Positions 6,282-15,399 of a DNA stretch of 64,000 nt are shown here, one piece after another. The position numbers and the translations under genes are program-made. Numbering within the stretch: position 1 is the stretch's first letter; every line of letters begins with the position of its first letter. Origin of the DNA: Curtobacterium sp. 'Ferrero' (GTDB taxonomy: Bacteria > Actinomycetota > Actinomycetes > Actinomycetales > Microbacteriaceae). Location: the NCBI RefSeq assembly GCF_002412165.1, contig NZ_NXIA01000011.1, positions 62,001 through 126,000 of the forward strand, read 5' to 3'. The notes beneath the pieces were generated by a model that searched no databases, had not been told where the DNA came from, and saw only the letters and a program-made list of their open reading frames with translations.

Positions 6282-7858
6282 ACCGGCATCGATCCGTCGA
6301 GTCGCGCTTCTTCGGCGTCGAGTCCGGCCCGGACCTGGCGGAGCACGACGTCGTCGATCTCGTCGGCGTCACGGAGGCGGAGGAGCGTCGCCGCCTTGTG
6401 CCGCACGAGGGCCAGTTCGAGGGCGACCGCGCTGTCGTGCCGTTGCACGGCGGGGTGGTCGTCGTCGGCTTCGGCACGGGCCTGGATGACGTCGAGGTGT
6501 GCTTCGTAGTCCTTGCGGATCCGGGCGACGGTGGCGCGGTCGGCCCCGGCGCGCTTGGCGAGTCGGGGCAGGGCGTCGAGCGCCTCCTCGATCGCCGTCC
6601 GTTCGGCGTACCGCCGCTCCTCGCCGACGGACTCGTCCTCGGGCAGGGCGGCGCGCCGGAGCACCACCGGGAGCACGAGCGCCTGGACGACGACGGTCAC
6701 GACGACCACGCCGGCGGTGACGAAGACGATGAGGTCGCGGGCGGGGAAGGCCGCGCCGGACTCGAGCGTGCGCGGGACGGCGACGGCCATGGCGAGCGAG
6801 ACTGCGCCACGGAACCCGGCGAACCCTGAGACCAGGCGGTCACGGTGCCCCTCCCGAGGGGCGCCCCCGGTCCGGCGGGTGACGAGCCAGACGGTCCCGC
6901 CGGCGGCGTTGAGGAACGCGAACCGGACCAGGACCAGCACCCCGGCGACGGCTGCGACGATCCCGACGGCCCGCCCGAGCTCCGCCGCGGTGAGCGCCCG
7001 AGCGGCGATCATCGCCTCGATGCCGACGAGCACGAACAAGGCCCCGTTGAGCAGGTAGGTCAGGAACGACCAGAACGCCCGCACCTGCTGCCGGGTCTCG
7101 GCCCGGTCGAGCTTCGGCGCGACCTGGCTGACGACGATGCCGGCAGTGACGACCGCGAGCACCCCGGACGCGTCGATCGCCTCCGCCGCGAGGAACGCGA
7201 CGAACGGCACGAGCAACGTGACGAGGTTCTGCAGCGTGACGGCCTCGACCTTCCGGAGGACCAGGGTGCCGACCCAGGCTGCGGCGAGTCCGGCCGCCAC
7301 CCCGCCGACGTACGACAGCAGGAGCATCCCGGAGACGCTCCAGAACGTGAGCTCCTGCGTGCCCACGGTGACCGCCACGGCGATGCCGTAGACGACCAGG
7401 GTCGTGCCGTCGTTGACCAGGCTCTCGGCGCGCAGCACGGTGACGTTGCGGCGGGGGAGCATCCGCGTGAGCACGCCGACCGCGGTGGCGTCGGTCGGTG
7501 CGACGGCGGCGCCGAGCACCCAGGCCGGGCCCCACGGCATGCCGAGCAGGTGCAGCAGGGTCGCGACGGCTCCTGCGGTGAGCACGACCAGGAGGGTGCC
7601 CATGAGGACGATGCCGCGGAGGTTCTTCCGGATCTCGCGCAACGAGGTCGTCAGGCTCTCCCAGTACAGGAGGGCGGGCAGGAACAGCAGCAGCACGGCG
7701 TCGGCGGGGAGCTGCACGTGGGCGAAGTCGGGGACGAGGGCGAGGGCTGCGCCGATCACCAGGAGCAGCACGGGCGGCGCCACACGGATGCGGTCGGCGA
7801 CGGCGGCGGTCAGGGCGATCGCCAGGCCGAGCACGACCACCAGTTCCGGTCCGAGCAC
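6278..7858 (-). CDS. CPA1-family Na+(K+)/H+ antiporter
   Basis: The 526-residue product has about twelve TM helices in the first 400 residues and a hydrophilic C-terminal tail of about 120 residues. Family landmarks are LLFLPALLYWE in the early helices, APTDATAVGVL (about 130-140) and ESLVNDGT (about 155-162), which contain the ion-binding Asp residues of NhaP/NHE-type exchangers. It should exchange cytoplasmic Na+ or K+ for protons across the membrane. GTG at 7858 is preceded by a strong GGAGGAGG. It overlaps the fetB-like gene by 4 nt. Confidence 0.9.
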   Translation of the reverse strand: MLGPELVVVLGLAIALTAAVADRIRVAPPVLLLVIGAALALVPDFAHVQLPADAVLLLFLPALLYWESLTTSLREIRKNLRGIVLMGTLLVVLTAGAVATLLHLLGMPWGPAWVLGAAVAPTDATAVGVLTRMLPRRNVTVLRAESLVNDGTTLVVYGIAVAVTVGTQELTFWSVSGMLLLSYVGGVAAGLAAAWVGTLVLRKVEAVTLQNLVTLLVPFVAFLAAEAIDASGVLAVVTAGIVVSQVAPKLDRAETRQQVRAFWSFLTYLLNGALFVLVGIEAMIAARALTAAELGRAVGIVAAVAGVLVLVRFAFLNAAGGTVWLVTRRTGGAPREGHRDRLVSGFAGFRGAVSLAMAVAVPRTLESGAAFPARDLIVFVTAGVVVVTVVVQALVLPVVLRRAALPEDESVGEERRYAERTAIEEALDALPRLAKRAGADRATVARIRKDYEAHLDVIQARAEADDDHPAVQRHDSAVALELALVRHKAATLLRLRDADEIDDVVLRQVRAGLDAEEARLDGSMPV

Positions 7859-7989
7859 GCGGTCCTCCTCCTCGTTCAGCCGACACTCCAGTCAACCCGG
7901 TCCTGCCTGACGGCGCCGTCGTGGCCGCGCTGTGTGTCGCGGCCCGTGGTCTCGCGCCCGTCGGTCGCACGACCGGTAGCCTCGCGACC

Positions 7990-9459
7990 GTGACCGATGC
8001 ACGCGACCGTCCTGACGGGGCCGACCAGCTCCTGCCGCTCGACGTCGTGTCCGTGGGGGATCGGTCGATCGTCCCGGACCTCCACCGTCCGGTCGCCGCG
8101 GTTGTGCGGGACGGTGGGGTCGAGCGATGGCTGACGTGGCCGTCGGCGCCGCTGCCCGAAGGGGCGGTCGACGAGGCCGAGGCCTGGCCGACGGATGACG
8201 GTGTGTGGGTCGTCTACCGTTCGGACGGCATCGACGACGTCACCCGCACGGCGGTGCACCTCGACCCGGACCGCGTCGGCGCGGCGGTGGACCTCGGGGA
8301 CCGTCGGGTCGTCGCTGCGGACCCGGGTGGCTTGTGGCTCGCGGACCCGCGTGACGCCTCGGCGTGGATGGCGACGATCGACGGCGACGAGGACGGCGAC
8401 GACACCGACGACGTCGAGGATCTCGACCCGGTGGATCCGTCCGACCTGCCCTGGGCGGAGGCCGACCCGTTCTGGCCCGACCCTGCGGACTGGACCGAGC
8501 CGGACGACGACGACGAGGACGACGAGGACCCCGACGGGCTCGACGAGGGACGGGCTCCCGAGGACGACATGCACGACACGCACGACACGGACGACCCTGG
8601 CGACACGGGGTCGACCGTCATGACCGCGTACCAGTGGTCCATCGGCTTCTCCGACGACCCCGAGGCCGACGATCCGCGGTCGGCGCCCCCGGCCGATCCC
8701 GGCCCACCGTCGCCGACACCGCCCACCGACCTCGTCCGGATCACACCGGACGGCACCAGGACGACCATCCGCGTCGACCACCTCGTCGAGGACGTCACCA
8801 TCGAGGGCGACCGGATGACCCTGCGGTTCCACCGCACCGGCCCGGACCGCCTTCCCGACGCGTACGGCTCCTGGGACGTGGTCTACCGCCCGCGTGAGGT
8901 CGTCGTCGACGTGTCGGGCGGCCTGCCGGAGACGATCGCCACCGACGCCTTCGACTCGGTACCGGTCGAGGAGCCCGTCGAGTACGACGCCGATGCTGCG
9001 GACGACGAGCGGGAACGCGCGTCCGAGGAGCTCGAAGCCCGCCGTGGACCGTTCGTCGGGCGGCTCGACCTCGACGGCGTCGCGGGGTCCAGGTGGAACC
9101 GTCGTGAGCTCGACGTCGCCGCGCGGGAACGAGCCACCGCCGAACTCGTCGACGAGTTCACACACCTCGCGGACCCCCTGGTCGGCTGGTCACGTGGCGT
9201 CGACGGCCCGCGGCGGTTCCGGAGCGACTACCGCGACGTCGACGTCGAGGTCGAGGGGGAGTGGCCGGCCACCGAGGTCGTGGTGTCCTTCGAGCACTCG
9301 GCCGTGCCGTTCCTCCGCCTGCGTCGCCGCTACCGGGTGTTCGACGACACCGGGCGTCCCGTTGACCACGGGTACGTCACGGTGTACCTCGAGGAGGACG
9401 TCGCCACCCGGCACATCCGGCCCCGCAGCGCCGCCGTCGACGGCGTCCTCGACATCTGA
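7990..9459 (+). CDS. Acidic protein of unknown function
   Basis: I chose GTG at 7990 because TAGCCT lies 7 nt upstream (7977-7982), the local leaderless pattern; a frame from 7921 is open but lacks signals. The 489-residue product has no signal peptide or TM helix. A highly acidic, Asp/Glu-rich low-complexity segment (about residues 132-205) separates an N-terminal part with propeller-like strands (VWVVYRSDG, GLWLADPRD) from a C-terminal part that ends in a beta-rich region (SFEHSAVPFLRLRRRYRV). I recognise no family. It is convergent with nothing and stands alone. Confidence 0.75.
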   Translation: MTDARDRPDGADQLLPLDVVSVGDRSIVPDLHRPVAAVVRDGGVERWLTWPSAPLPEGAVDEAEAWPTDDGVWVVYRSDGIDDVTRTAVHLDPDRVGAAVDLGDRRVVAADPGGLWLADPRDASAWMATIDGDEDGDDTDDVEDLDPVDPSDLPWAEADPFWPDPADWTEPDDDDEDDEDPDGLDEGRAPEDDMHDTHDTDDPGDTGSTVMTAYQWSIGFSDDPEADDPRSAPPADPGPPSPTPPTDLVRITPDGTRTTIRVDHLVEDVTIEGDRMTLRFHRTGPDRLPDAYGSWDVVYRPREVVVDVSGGLPETIATDAFDSVPVEEPVEYDADAADDERERASEELEARRGPFVGRLDLDGVAGSRWNRRELDVAARERATAELVDEFTHLADPLVGWSRGVDGPRRFRSDYRDVDVEVEGEWPATEVVVSFEHSAVPFLRLRRRYRVFDDTGRPVDHGYVTVYLEEDVATRHIRPRSAAVDGVLDI

Positions 9460-9502
9460 GCGGACCCGGGTCGTGAGCCGACCGGACCGGTAGCGTTCGG
9501 GC

Positions 9503-10261
9503 ATGAGCGACGACACGACCACTCCCGCCCGCATCGCGATCGTCACCGGGGGCGGAAGCGGGATCGGTCGCTCCGCGGCCCTCGCGCTGGCCTCGGACTG
9601 CTGGACGGTCGTCGTCGCCGGACGTCGCGCGGAACCCCTCGACGAGGTCGCCGCCACCGCGCCGCGCATCGTCCCGGTGGTCGCCGACGTCTCGGTCGAG
9701 GCCGACGTGCGACGACTGTTCGACACCGCCGTGGACCGGTTCGGACGGGTCGACCTGCTGTTCAACAACGCGGGCACCGGCGCTCCGCCCACGCCGTTCG
9801 ACGAGCTCACGCTCGACACCTGGGACGAGGTCCTCGCGGCGACCCTGACCGGCTCGTTCCTCTGCGCTCGCGAGGCGTTCCGCGTGATGCGCACGCAGAC
9901 CCCGCCGGGCGGCCGGATCATCAACAACGGCTCGATCTCCGCGCACGCGCCGCGCCCGCTGTCGGCGCCCTACACGGTCGCGAAGCACGGGATCAGCGGG
10001 CTCACGAAACAGCTGCAGCTCGACGGCCGACCGTTCGGCATCGCCTGCGGCCAGATCGACATCGGCAACGCGGCGACGTCGATGGGTTCCGGCGCGGCGG
10101 ACGGCACGCTGCAGGCCGACGGCACGACCCGCAGCGAGCCCACCATGGACGTCGCCGAGACGGGACGCGCGGTCGCGTACATGGCCGGCCTGCCGGCCGG
10201 CACGAACGTGCCGAACCTCACCGTCATGCCGACGGCCATGCCGTTCGTCGGACGCGGCTGA
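9503..10261 (+). CDS. SDR-family oxidoreductase
   Basis: The 252-residue product is a classical short-chain dehydrogenase/reductase: cofactor glycine motif GGGSGIGRSAA (about 16-26), NNAG (about 90-93), an active-site Ser in NGSISAHAP, and a catalytic YTVAKHG (Tyr-x3-Lys). The arginine after strand 2 (AGRRAEP) suggests NADP(H). The substrate is unknown. ATG follows TAGCGT (9491-9496) by exactly 6 nt. A perfect 22-bp terminator hairpin follows at 10280. Confidence 0.9.
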   Translation: MSDDTTTPARIAIVTGGGSGIGRSAALALASDCWTVVVAGRRAEPLDEVAATAPRIVPVVADVSVEADVRRLFDTAVDRFGRVDLLFNNAGTGAPPTPFDELTLDTWDEVLAATLTGSFLCAREAFRVMRTQTPPGGRIINNGSISAHAPRPLSAPYTVAKHGISGLTKQLQLDGRPFGIACGQIDIGNAATSMGSGAADGTLQADGTTRSEPTMDVAETGRAVAYMAGLPAGTNVPNLTVMPTAMPFVGRG

Positions 10262-10279
10262 CCGCCGGGACGGGCCCGG

Positions 10280-10327
10280 GACGGACGGGAGGCCCGTGGC
10301 GGTGTCGCCACGGGCCTCCCGTCCGTC
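10280..10327 (+). terminator. Perfect 22-bp GACGGACGGGAGG-family hairpin
   Basis: The arm at 10280-10301 (GACGGACGGGAGGCCCGTGG...) pairs perfectly over 22 bp with 10306-10327, leaving a GTGT loop. It follows the SDR stop by 18 nt. There is no T-tract. It belongs to the same palindrome family as 5486, 40460 and 55700. Confidence 0.8.
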
Positions 10328-10342
10328 ATCCGGTCACGTCAC

Positions 10343-10431
10343 GCTGGTCGCACGACGTGCCGCGCGCGGATCGCCCTGGTCGCACGATCTGTGGTCCGCC
10401 CGTGGCGGACCCGACACCGGGTGCGACCAGC
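10343..10431. repeat. REPIN-like element with 11-bp inverted ends
   Basis: GCTGGTCGCAC (10343-10353) and GTGCGACCAGC (10421-10431) are perfect inverted ends of an 89-bp non-coding element. GGTCGCACGACGTGCC inside it recurs at 31761 and 31917. It lies between two convergent genes. Confidence 0.65.
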
Positions 10432-10454
10432 GCGCGCCGTGCGGCGGACGCGGC

Positions 10455-12014
10455 TCAGTCGTGGAACGTCTCGATGGACGCGCCGAGCGAGTTGAGGCGT
10501 TCCTGCAGGCCCTCGTACCCGCGGGCGATGATGCCGACGTTGCGGAGGACGCTCTCGCCCTTGGCGGCGAGCATCGCGAGCAGGATGACGACCGCCGGGC
10601 GGAGGGCCGGCGGGCAGCTCACCTCGGCGCCGGAGAAGTGCGTCGGACCCGTGACGTCGAGGCGGTGCGGGTCGCGCAGCGTGACGTTCGCGCCGAGGCG
10701 GGTGAGGTCGAGCAGGTGGATCGCGCGCCCCTCGTACACCCAGTCGTGGACGAGCGTCGTGCCGGTCGCACACGCCGCGATCACGACGAAGAACGGCAGG
10801 TTGTCGATGTTGAGGCCCGGGAACGGCATCGCGTGGATCTTGTCGATGGGCGCGTGCAGCTCGGACGGGTGCACCGTGATGTCGACCAGCCGGGTGCGGC
10901 CGTTCGCGGCGTCGTACTCCTCGGAGACGTCGAAGCGCAGGCCCATCTCGGCGAGGGTGGCGAGCTCGATCTCGAGGAACTCGATCGGCGCCCGCGTCAC
11001 CGTCAGCGTCGAGCCGGTGACGATGCCGGCGGTGAGGAGGCTCATGGCCTCGACCGGGTCCTCGCTCGGCCAGTAGTCCACGACCTCGTCGATGACGCTG
11101 CGCCCGGTGATCCGGAGCGTGGTCGTCCCGATGCCCTCGACCTGCACGCCGAGGAGCTCCAGGAAGAAGCAGAGGTCCTGCACCATGTAGTTCGGGCTGG
11201 CGTTGCGGATCGTGGTCACGCCGTCGCGGGCGGCTGCGGCGAGGATCGCGTTCTCGGTGACGGTGTCGCCGCGCTCGGTGAGCACGATCGACTTCGTCGG
11301 GACGTCCTTGTTCGCCACGTCGACCTCGTACCAGCCGTTGGTGGCCTCGACGTCGACGCCGAACGGGCGGAGGGCGATGAGGTGCGGCTCGACCGTACGG
11401 GTGCCGAGGTCGCAGCCGCCGGCGTACGGCAGGCGGAAGGCGTCGAACCGGCCGCTGAGCGGGCCGAGGAACATGAGGACGCTGCGGGTGCGGCGCGCGG
11501 CGTCGGCATCGATGGCGTCGAGACGGAGGTCCGACGGTGCGACGATCTCGAGCACGTCGCCGTCCTCCGACCAGGTCACGCTCGCGCCGAGGCTGCGGAG
11601 CACGTCGATGATCCGGTCGACCTCGACGATGCGCGCGACCTTGTGCAGCCGGGTGACGCCGCGGTTGAGCAGCGACGCGCAGAGGAGCGCGACGGCGGCG
11701 TTCTTCGAGGAGTTGACCGCGATCGACCCGCTGAGCTTCCGGCCACCCTGCACGCGGAGGTGCGCGCGCTGCGGGGCGCCGCCGATCGAGACGATCTGCT
11801 GGTCGAGGGCGTCGCTGATGCGCGTGAGCATCTCGAGCGAGAGGTTCTGTCCGCCCTGCTCGATGCGGTTGATCGCGCTCTGGCTCGTGCCGACCCGTTC
11901 GGCGAGCTGCGCCTGGGTCATGCCGCGGCCCTTGCGGGCGCCGCGGATCAGCGCGCCGACCTCGCGGAGGGGCGCTGCGGTGGTCTGGGGAGCGACGAGG
12001 GTGGTGTCGGTCAT
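10455..12014 (-). CDS. XRE-type HTH fused to MurA-like enolpyruvyl transferase
   Basis: The 519-residue product joins two domains. Residues about 20-75 form a Cro/CI helix-turn-helix (MTQAQLAERVGTSQSAINRIE). Residues about 90-519 form a complete UDP-GlcNAc 1-carboxyvinyltransferase (MurA) fold, the first committed step of peptidoglycan synthesis. Key MurA positions are kept: Lys in NSSKNAAVALL, the PEP-attacking Cys in GGCDLGTRTVEPH, and Asp in GLNIDNLP. It could be a bifunctional enzyme/regulator that senses UDP-GlcNAc or PEP, or a paralogue repurposed as a regulator. ATG at 12014 is 7 nt after TAGCGT (minus-strand reading, 12027-12022). No cell-wall genes adjoin it. Confidence 0.85.
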   Translation of the reverse strand: MTDTTLVAPQTTAAPLREVGALIRGARKGRGMTQAQLAERVGTSQSAINRIEQGGQNLSLEMLTRISDALDQQIVSIGGAPQRAHLRVQGGRKLSGSIAVNSSKNAAVALLCASLLNRGVTRLHKVARIVEVDRIIDVLRSLGASVTWSEDGDVLEIVAPSDLRLDAIDADAARRTRSVLMFLGPLSGRFDAFRLPYAGGCDLGTRTVEPHLIALRPFGVDVEATNGWYEVDVANKDVPTKSIVLTERGDTVTENAILAAAARDGVTTIRNASPNYMVQDLCFFLELLGVQVEGIGTTTLRITGRSVIDEVVDYWPSEDPVEAMSLLTAGIVTGSTLTVTRAPIEFLEIELATLAEMGLRFDVSEEYDAANGRTRLVDITVHPSELHAPIDKIHAMPFPGLNIDNLPFFVVIAACATGTTLVHDWVYEGRAIHLLDLTRLGANVTLRDPHRLDVTGPTHFSGAEVSCPPALRPAVVILLAMLAAKGESVLRNVGIIARGYEGLQERLNSLGASIETFHD

Positions 12015-12106
12015 GAGGGGCACGCTAACACGCTCATGAGATAAACCGGGTGACAATCGCGCCGCGATTCACAGGAACGAATCGGGAATATCCCGTCTGT
12101 GAGAAG

Positions 12107-13204
12107 TCAGCCCGTGGTGCGCGACCAGGATCCGTGGTTCTGGTCGCGGCTCCAGGAGCTGGACCGATCACACGCGGGACCGGGCTCGGTGAGCCAGTAC
12201 CGGGAACCCGGCGTCCACCCGGCGACGACGCTCGCACGGTCGTCGTCGACCGGAACGACGAGGCCGGAGCAGCGGAACCAGCCGCGGACGGTCAGCTCGA
12301 CGACGTCGATCTCGCTTGCGGCCCTGGACCAGTCCGGCATCACCCACGCGCCCTCTCGTCCCGTGGCGGCGCCCCAGTCCCAGCGACGCGTCGTGCTGCC
12401 CACGTCGAGCGGGAACCGTCGACAGAGATCGGCCCAGTCCTCGGGGCTGTCGACGACCATCGCCCTGGTCGGCCGCCCGGCGCGCGCCTCGGTCACCTCG
12501 GCGCGCTGCCAGCCGAACGCGTCCTCGACGGCCCACAGGGCGAGCGGCCCGTGGTCGGCGAAGGGGGCGGGCGAGGTCTGCGGTGCGGGCCAGGGCGGCG
12601 TGGTCCACCACTCGCCGCTCGACGGGCCGTCCGTGCCTTCGACCTGGTCAGCGCGGACCCGTCCTGCCCACTCGGCGAGCGCCTCCGGCATCGGCGGTGC
12701 CGGATGTCCGGCGTCGTCTCTGTCGAACGTGACCGCCCATTGCGCGGGAGCAGGCTCGCCGAGCCGCTGTACGACGGGACTTGCCGCTGCCCGGACCGCG
12801 AGGCGCCGCAGCGGCGCGATGAGTTCCGGGCGAGCGAGCAGGTCGTCGGTCGCGTCGCGCTCCTGCCACCAGAGCGACGAGTCCGCGGTCTGCTCGAGGG
12901 CCTCGACCGCGTGGTCCGGCGTCGGCACCTCGGGCTCGACGGCATCGAGTGCCGTGGCGACGGCGGTGAGGTCCGGCATCGGTTCCGTGTCCGCTGCCGT
13001 CGTCGTGACCGTGCCGGAGTCGTCGAGCGTGAGCCCCCACAGTCCGACGTCACGACCCTGGGTACGCGTCAGGTGCACGTCCGCCCAGAACAGCATGCTG
13101 CCGAGGCGGTCCGCTGCTCCTGACCTCCCGGTGCCGGCGCGGAGCAACTCGAGGATGAACCGCCGGCCGCGCGGGCCCTCGAGCAGGTCCGTCGCGGTGA
13201 TCAC
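12107..13204 (-). CDS. Hypothetical cytoplasmic protein (365 aa)
   Basis: The 365-residue product has no signal peptide or TM helix. It is rich in Trp and acidic residues (SLWWQERDATDD, WWTTPPWP, WRWDWG-like stretches) and has a Ser/Arg-rich C-terminus that may be poorly conserved. I recognise no family. Its GTG start lies 6 nt after TAGCCT on the minus strand, and the TAG of that hexamer is also the stop codon of the upstream anti-sigma gene (13214-13216). It therefore probably has its own leaderless transcript in addition to any readthrough from the sigma/anti-sigma operon. Confidence 0.7.
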   Translation of the reverse strand: MITATDLLEGPRGRRFILELLRAGTGRSGAADRLGSMLFWADVHLTRTQGRDVGLWGLTLDDSGTVTTTAADTEPMPDLTAVATALDAVEPEVPTPDHAVEALEQTADSSLWWQERDATDDLLARPELIAPLRRLAVRAAASPVVQRLGEPAPAQWAVTFDRDDAGHPAPPMPEALAEWAGRVRADQVEGTDGPSSGEWWTTPPWPAPQTSPAPFADHGPLALWAVEDAFGWQRAEVTEARAGRPTRAMVVDSPEDWADLCRRFPLDVGSTTRRWDWGAATGREGAWVMPDWSRAASEIDVVELTVRGWFRCSGLVVPVDDDRASVVAGWTPGSRYWLTEPGPACDRSSSWSRDQNHGSWSRTTG

Positions 13205-13213
13205 GGCCCGAGG

Positions 13214-14104
13214 CTACCGGTCGTGCAGGTCGCCGCGGACGATCGAGTCGCCGGAGTGTGCCGGGTCGCCGTCGTCGCGCTCGGCCGAGACGTCGACCAC
13301 GGGGTACTTCGCGAGGTCCATGTCCGCGGGGACGGTGAACCGGCCGCGGTCGCCGTCGAGGAAGCCGACGCTCACGAGGCCCTTGAGGTCGGACTGCATC
13401 ATCCAGACCTCGCGGAGCGTGCCGTCGCCCGAGGCCTCGCGGTCGCCGGTGACGTCGACGACGAGGGTGAGCCGGCCGTCGCGGTCGCGCTCGAGTTCGG
13501 CCGTGCCGTCCGCGCCCGACCAGCCCGGCAGTGCGTCGAGGGTGGCGCGGGCGATGACGGTCTCGCCACTGCTCGCTCCCGGGACGACCCCGGTGACGAC
13601 GCCGATGCCGACGAGGAGGGCGACGACGCCGACGCCCGCCGCGACGACGCCGATCAGGGTGCGCCGCCGACGGCGCACAGCTGCGGTGCCACGCCGGTCG
13701 CGACGGCCGGAGGGCCGCGTCGCTGAGTTTGCGGCATCCGTCGTGGACGCGGAGAGCCGCGCCGGGCCGGCACCCGTGGCGGGGCCGGACCGGGCATCGT
13801 GACGTCGTTCGTCGACTCCGTGACCCGCGTCCGGGCGAGCGGACGGGGCGGGGCCGACCCGTTCCTCCAGGCCGTCCGCCGCCTCTTCGGCGCGCACCGC
13901 CGAGGCGATGCGGTCCCAGACCCGCTCGGGCGGTGCGACCAGCTCGACGTCCGCCGCCGACCGGGCGACCGCCGCGACGCGCTGCAGCTCGGCGACCTCG
14001 GCGCGACAGCGATCGCAGGCGGCGAGGTGCGTCGCGACCTCGTCGTCCGCCACGACGTCGGTGACCGCGAGCATCGCCAGCGTCTCGTCGTCGACGTGCT
14101 TCAC
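13214..14104 (-). CDS. RskA-like anti-sigma factor
   Basis: The 296-residue product starts with a zinc-binding anti-sigma (ZAS) motif, HLAACDRC (His-x3-Cys-x2-Cys, about 26-33). A disordered linker follows, then one TM helix (about 150-172) and an extracellular C-terminal domain with the RskA-type texture (LREVWMMQSDLKGLVSVGFL). It should hold the sigma factor encoded just upstream at the membrane and release it by regulated proteolysis. Its start overlaps the sigma gene's stop by 4 nt. The next gene down has its promoter hexamer in this gene's stop codon. Confidence 0.9.
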   Translation of the reverse strand: MKHVDDETLAMLAVTDVVADDEVATHLAACDRCRAEVAELQRVAAVARSAADVELVAPPERVWDRIASAVRAEEAADGLEERVGPAPSARPDAGHGVDERRHDARSGPATGAGPARLSASTTDAANSATRPSGRRDRRGTAAVRRRRRTLIGVVAAGVGVVALLVGIGVVTGVVPGASSGETVIARATLDALPGWSGADGTAELERDRDGRLTLVVDVTGDREASGDGTLREVWMMQSDLKGLVSVGFLDGDRGRFTVPADMDLAKYPVVDVSAERDDGDPAHSGDSIVRGDLHDR

Positions 14105-14646
14105 TCGATCACCTCCAAACGTGTTCGGAGCCGAGCGAGACTCCGATGGATGTGGCTCTTGACGGTCCCGAGCGGCATCCCGAGCCGCTCGGCGATCTCA
14201 CGATGGCTGAGGTCGTCGTAGAACGCCAGTCGCATCACGCGGCGTGGCTCGTCCTCGAGGCGGTCGAGTTCGCCCCGGACGAGCGCGCGTTCGGCGAGGT
14301 CGAACGTCGGCTCCGGGGTGACGGCGGTCTCCTCGACCACGGTGGGGTCGGCCGGCGGCGCCTGCCGGGAGCGCTCGGCGAGGGCGTCGGCGATGCAGTT
14401 CCGGGTGATGCCGACGAGCCACGCCCCGAGCGGCGCGCGGGCCGGGTCGTACGCGGTGCTCCGCCGCCACGCCTTGACGAACACCTGCTGCGTGACGTCC
14501 TCGGCGGCCATCGGGTCGCGGAGAGCCCGGAGCGCGAGTGTGTGCACGAGGGGGGACCACCGGTCGTACACCGCACGCAGCGCGGCCTCGCTCCCGGCGC
14601 TGAAGGCGTCGGAGAGCTCGCCGTCGTCGGGGAGGGTGGTCGTCAC
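14101..14646 (-). CDS. ECF-family RNA polymerase sigma factor
   Basis: I chose GTG at 14646, giving 181 residues. The protein has region 2 (LRAVYDRWSPLVHTLALRAL, then AAEDVTQQVFVKAW) and region 4 with a helix-turn-helix (LSHREIAERLGMPLGTVKSHIHRSLARLR). This fits ECF sigma factors of the SigK type that pair with RskA-like anti-sigma factors, and the partner follows with a 4-nt overlap. The sortase and DUF4397 genes lie immediately upstream on the same strand and are plausible targets, though the sequence does not show it. Confidence 0.9.
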   Translation of the reverse strand: MTTTLPDDGELSDAFSAGSEAALRAVYDRWSPLVHTLALRALRDPMAAEDVTQQVFVKAWRRSTAYDPARAPLGAWLVGITRNCIADALAERSRQAPPADPTVVEETAVTPEPTFDLAERALVRGELDRLEDEPRRVMRLAFYDDLSHREIAERLGMPLGTVKSHIHRSLARLRTRLEVIE

Positions 14647-14743
14647 GTGGTCCTGTCGTCGGGGCGGTCGTCGTCGACCTCGGCTCGATCGTACGGCCGT
14701 GGAGGAGTCGGGGCACGGTGGCGGCACGACGGTGTCTCCCGGG

Positions 14744-15397
14744 TCACGGCACCGGCGTCGCGGTGATGACGAGGTTGCTCTCGTAGTGGCGCGTCCGCTC
14801 GTCGAACGCGCCGCCGCAGGTGACGAGCACGAGTCGACGGTCGCCGTCGGTGCGGAAGACGTCCGACCACGGCAGGCCCTGCTTCGGCAACAGGTCGACG
14901 GAGGCGATCCGCCACCGGGTCTCGGCACCGGCGGTGTCGACGACCGTGATGGTCCGGCCCTCGGGCACGTCGCGGAGGTGCGCGAACGGACCGATCCCGT
15001 AGCCGACCGCGTCGACGTGGGCGGCGATGACCACCGTGCCCTCCTCGGAGGCCGGGGCGGCACCGTACCGGTACCAGCCGGCGACCGCGGGGTCCGGCGG
15101 CAGCGCCATGGCGCCCTGCGCGTCGACGCCCTCGGGCCGGACCGGGGCGGTCACGCCGGCCCAGTCGACGGTGATCCGGGCGGGTGCCGCGGCGGCCGGA
15201 GTCACCGGTGGGACGGTGGCGGACTGCTGTGGCACCGCGGTGGAGAACGCCGCCGGGGGAGGCGTCGGCGTGCTCGACGGGGCGAGGGAGGGGTGCCCGC
15301 CGGGGAGGGGGACAGCTGGCGAGCACCCGGTCAGGACGGCGACGGCCGCCGTGGCGACGGCGAGCGCCGCCACGGACGGCCGTGCCGTGCGGTGCAC
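14744..15397 (-). CDS. Lipoprotein sortase, class F type
   Basis: The 217-residue product has a lipoprotein signal ending in a lipobox (AVLTGC, about residues 21-26), a Pro/Ser/Thr-rich linker, then a sortase domain. Catalytic residues are all visible: His in VVIAAHVDA, Cys in LVLVTCGG, Arg in ERTRHYESN. Actinobacterial class F sortases often adjoin DUF4397 genes, as here; the DUF4397 gene ends 2 nt upstream of this GTG. The enzyme would act outside the membrane, transferring a surface protein to the wall. The neighbouring DUF4397 protein lacks LPXTG, so its substrate is uncertain. Confidence 0.85.
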   Translation of the reverse strand: MHRTARPSVAALAVATAAVAVLTGCSPAVPLPGGHPSLAPSSTPTPPPAAFSTAVPQQSATVPPVTPAAAAPARITVDWAGVTAPVRPEGVDAQGAMALPPDPAVAGWYRYGAAPASEEGTVVIAAHVDAVGYGIGPFAHLRDVPEGRTITVVDTAGAETRWRIASVDLLPKQGLPWSDVFRTDGDRRLVLVTCGGAFDERTRHYESNLVITATPVP

Positions 15398-15399
15398 GA

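Noticed and set aside
10296-12044. 582-residue plus-strand frame
   Set aside because: It is antisense to the XRE-MurA gene, which keeps catalytic motifs.
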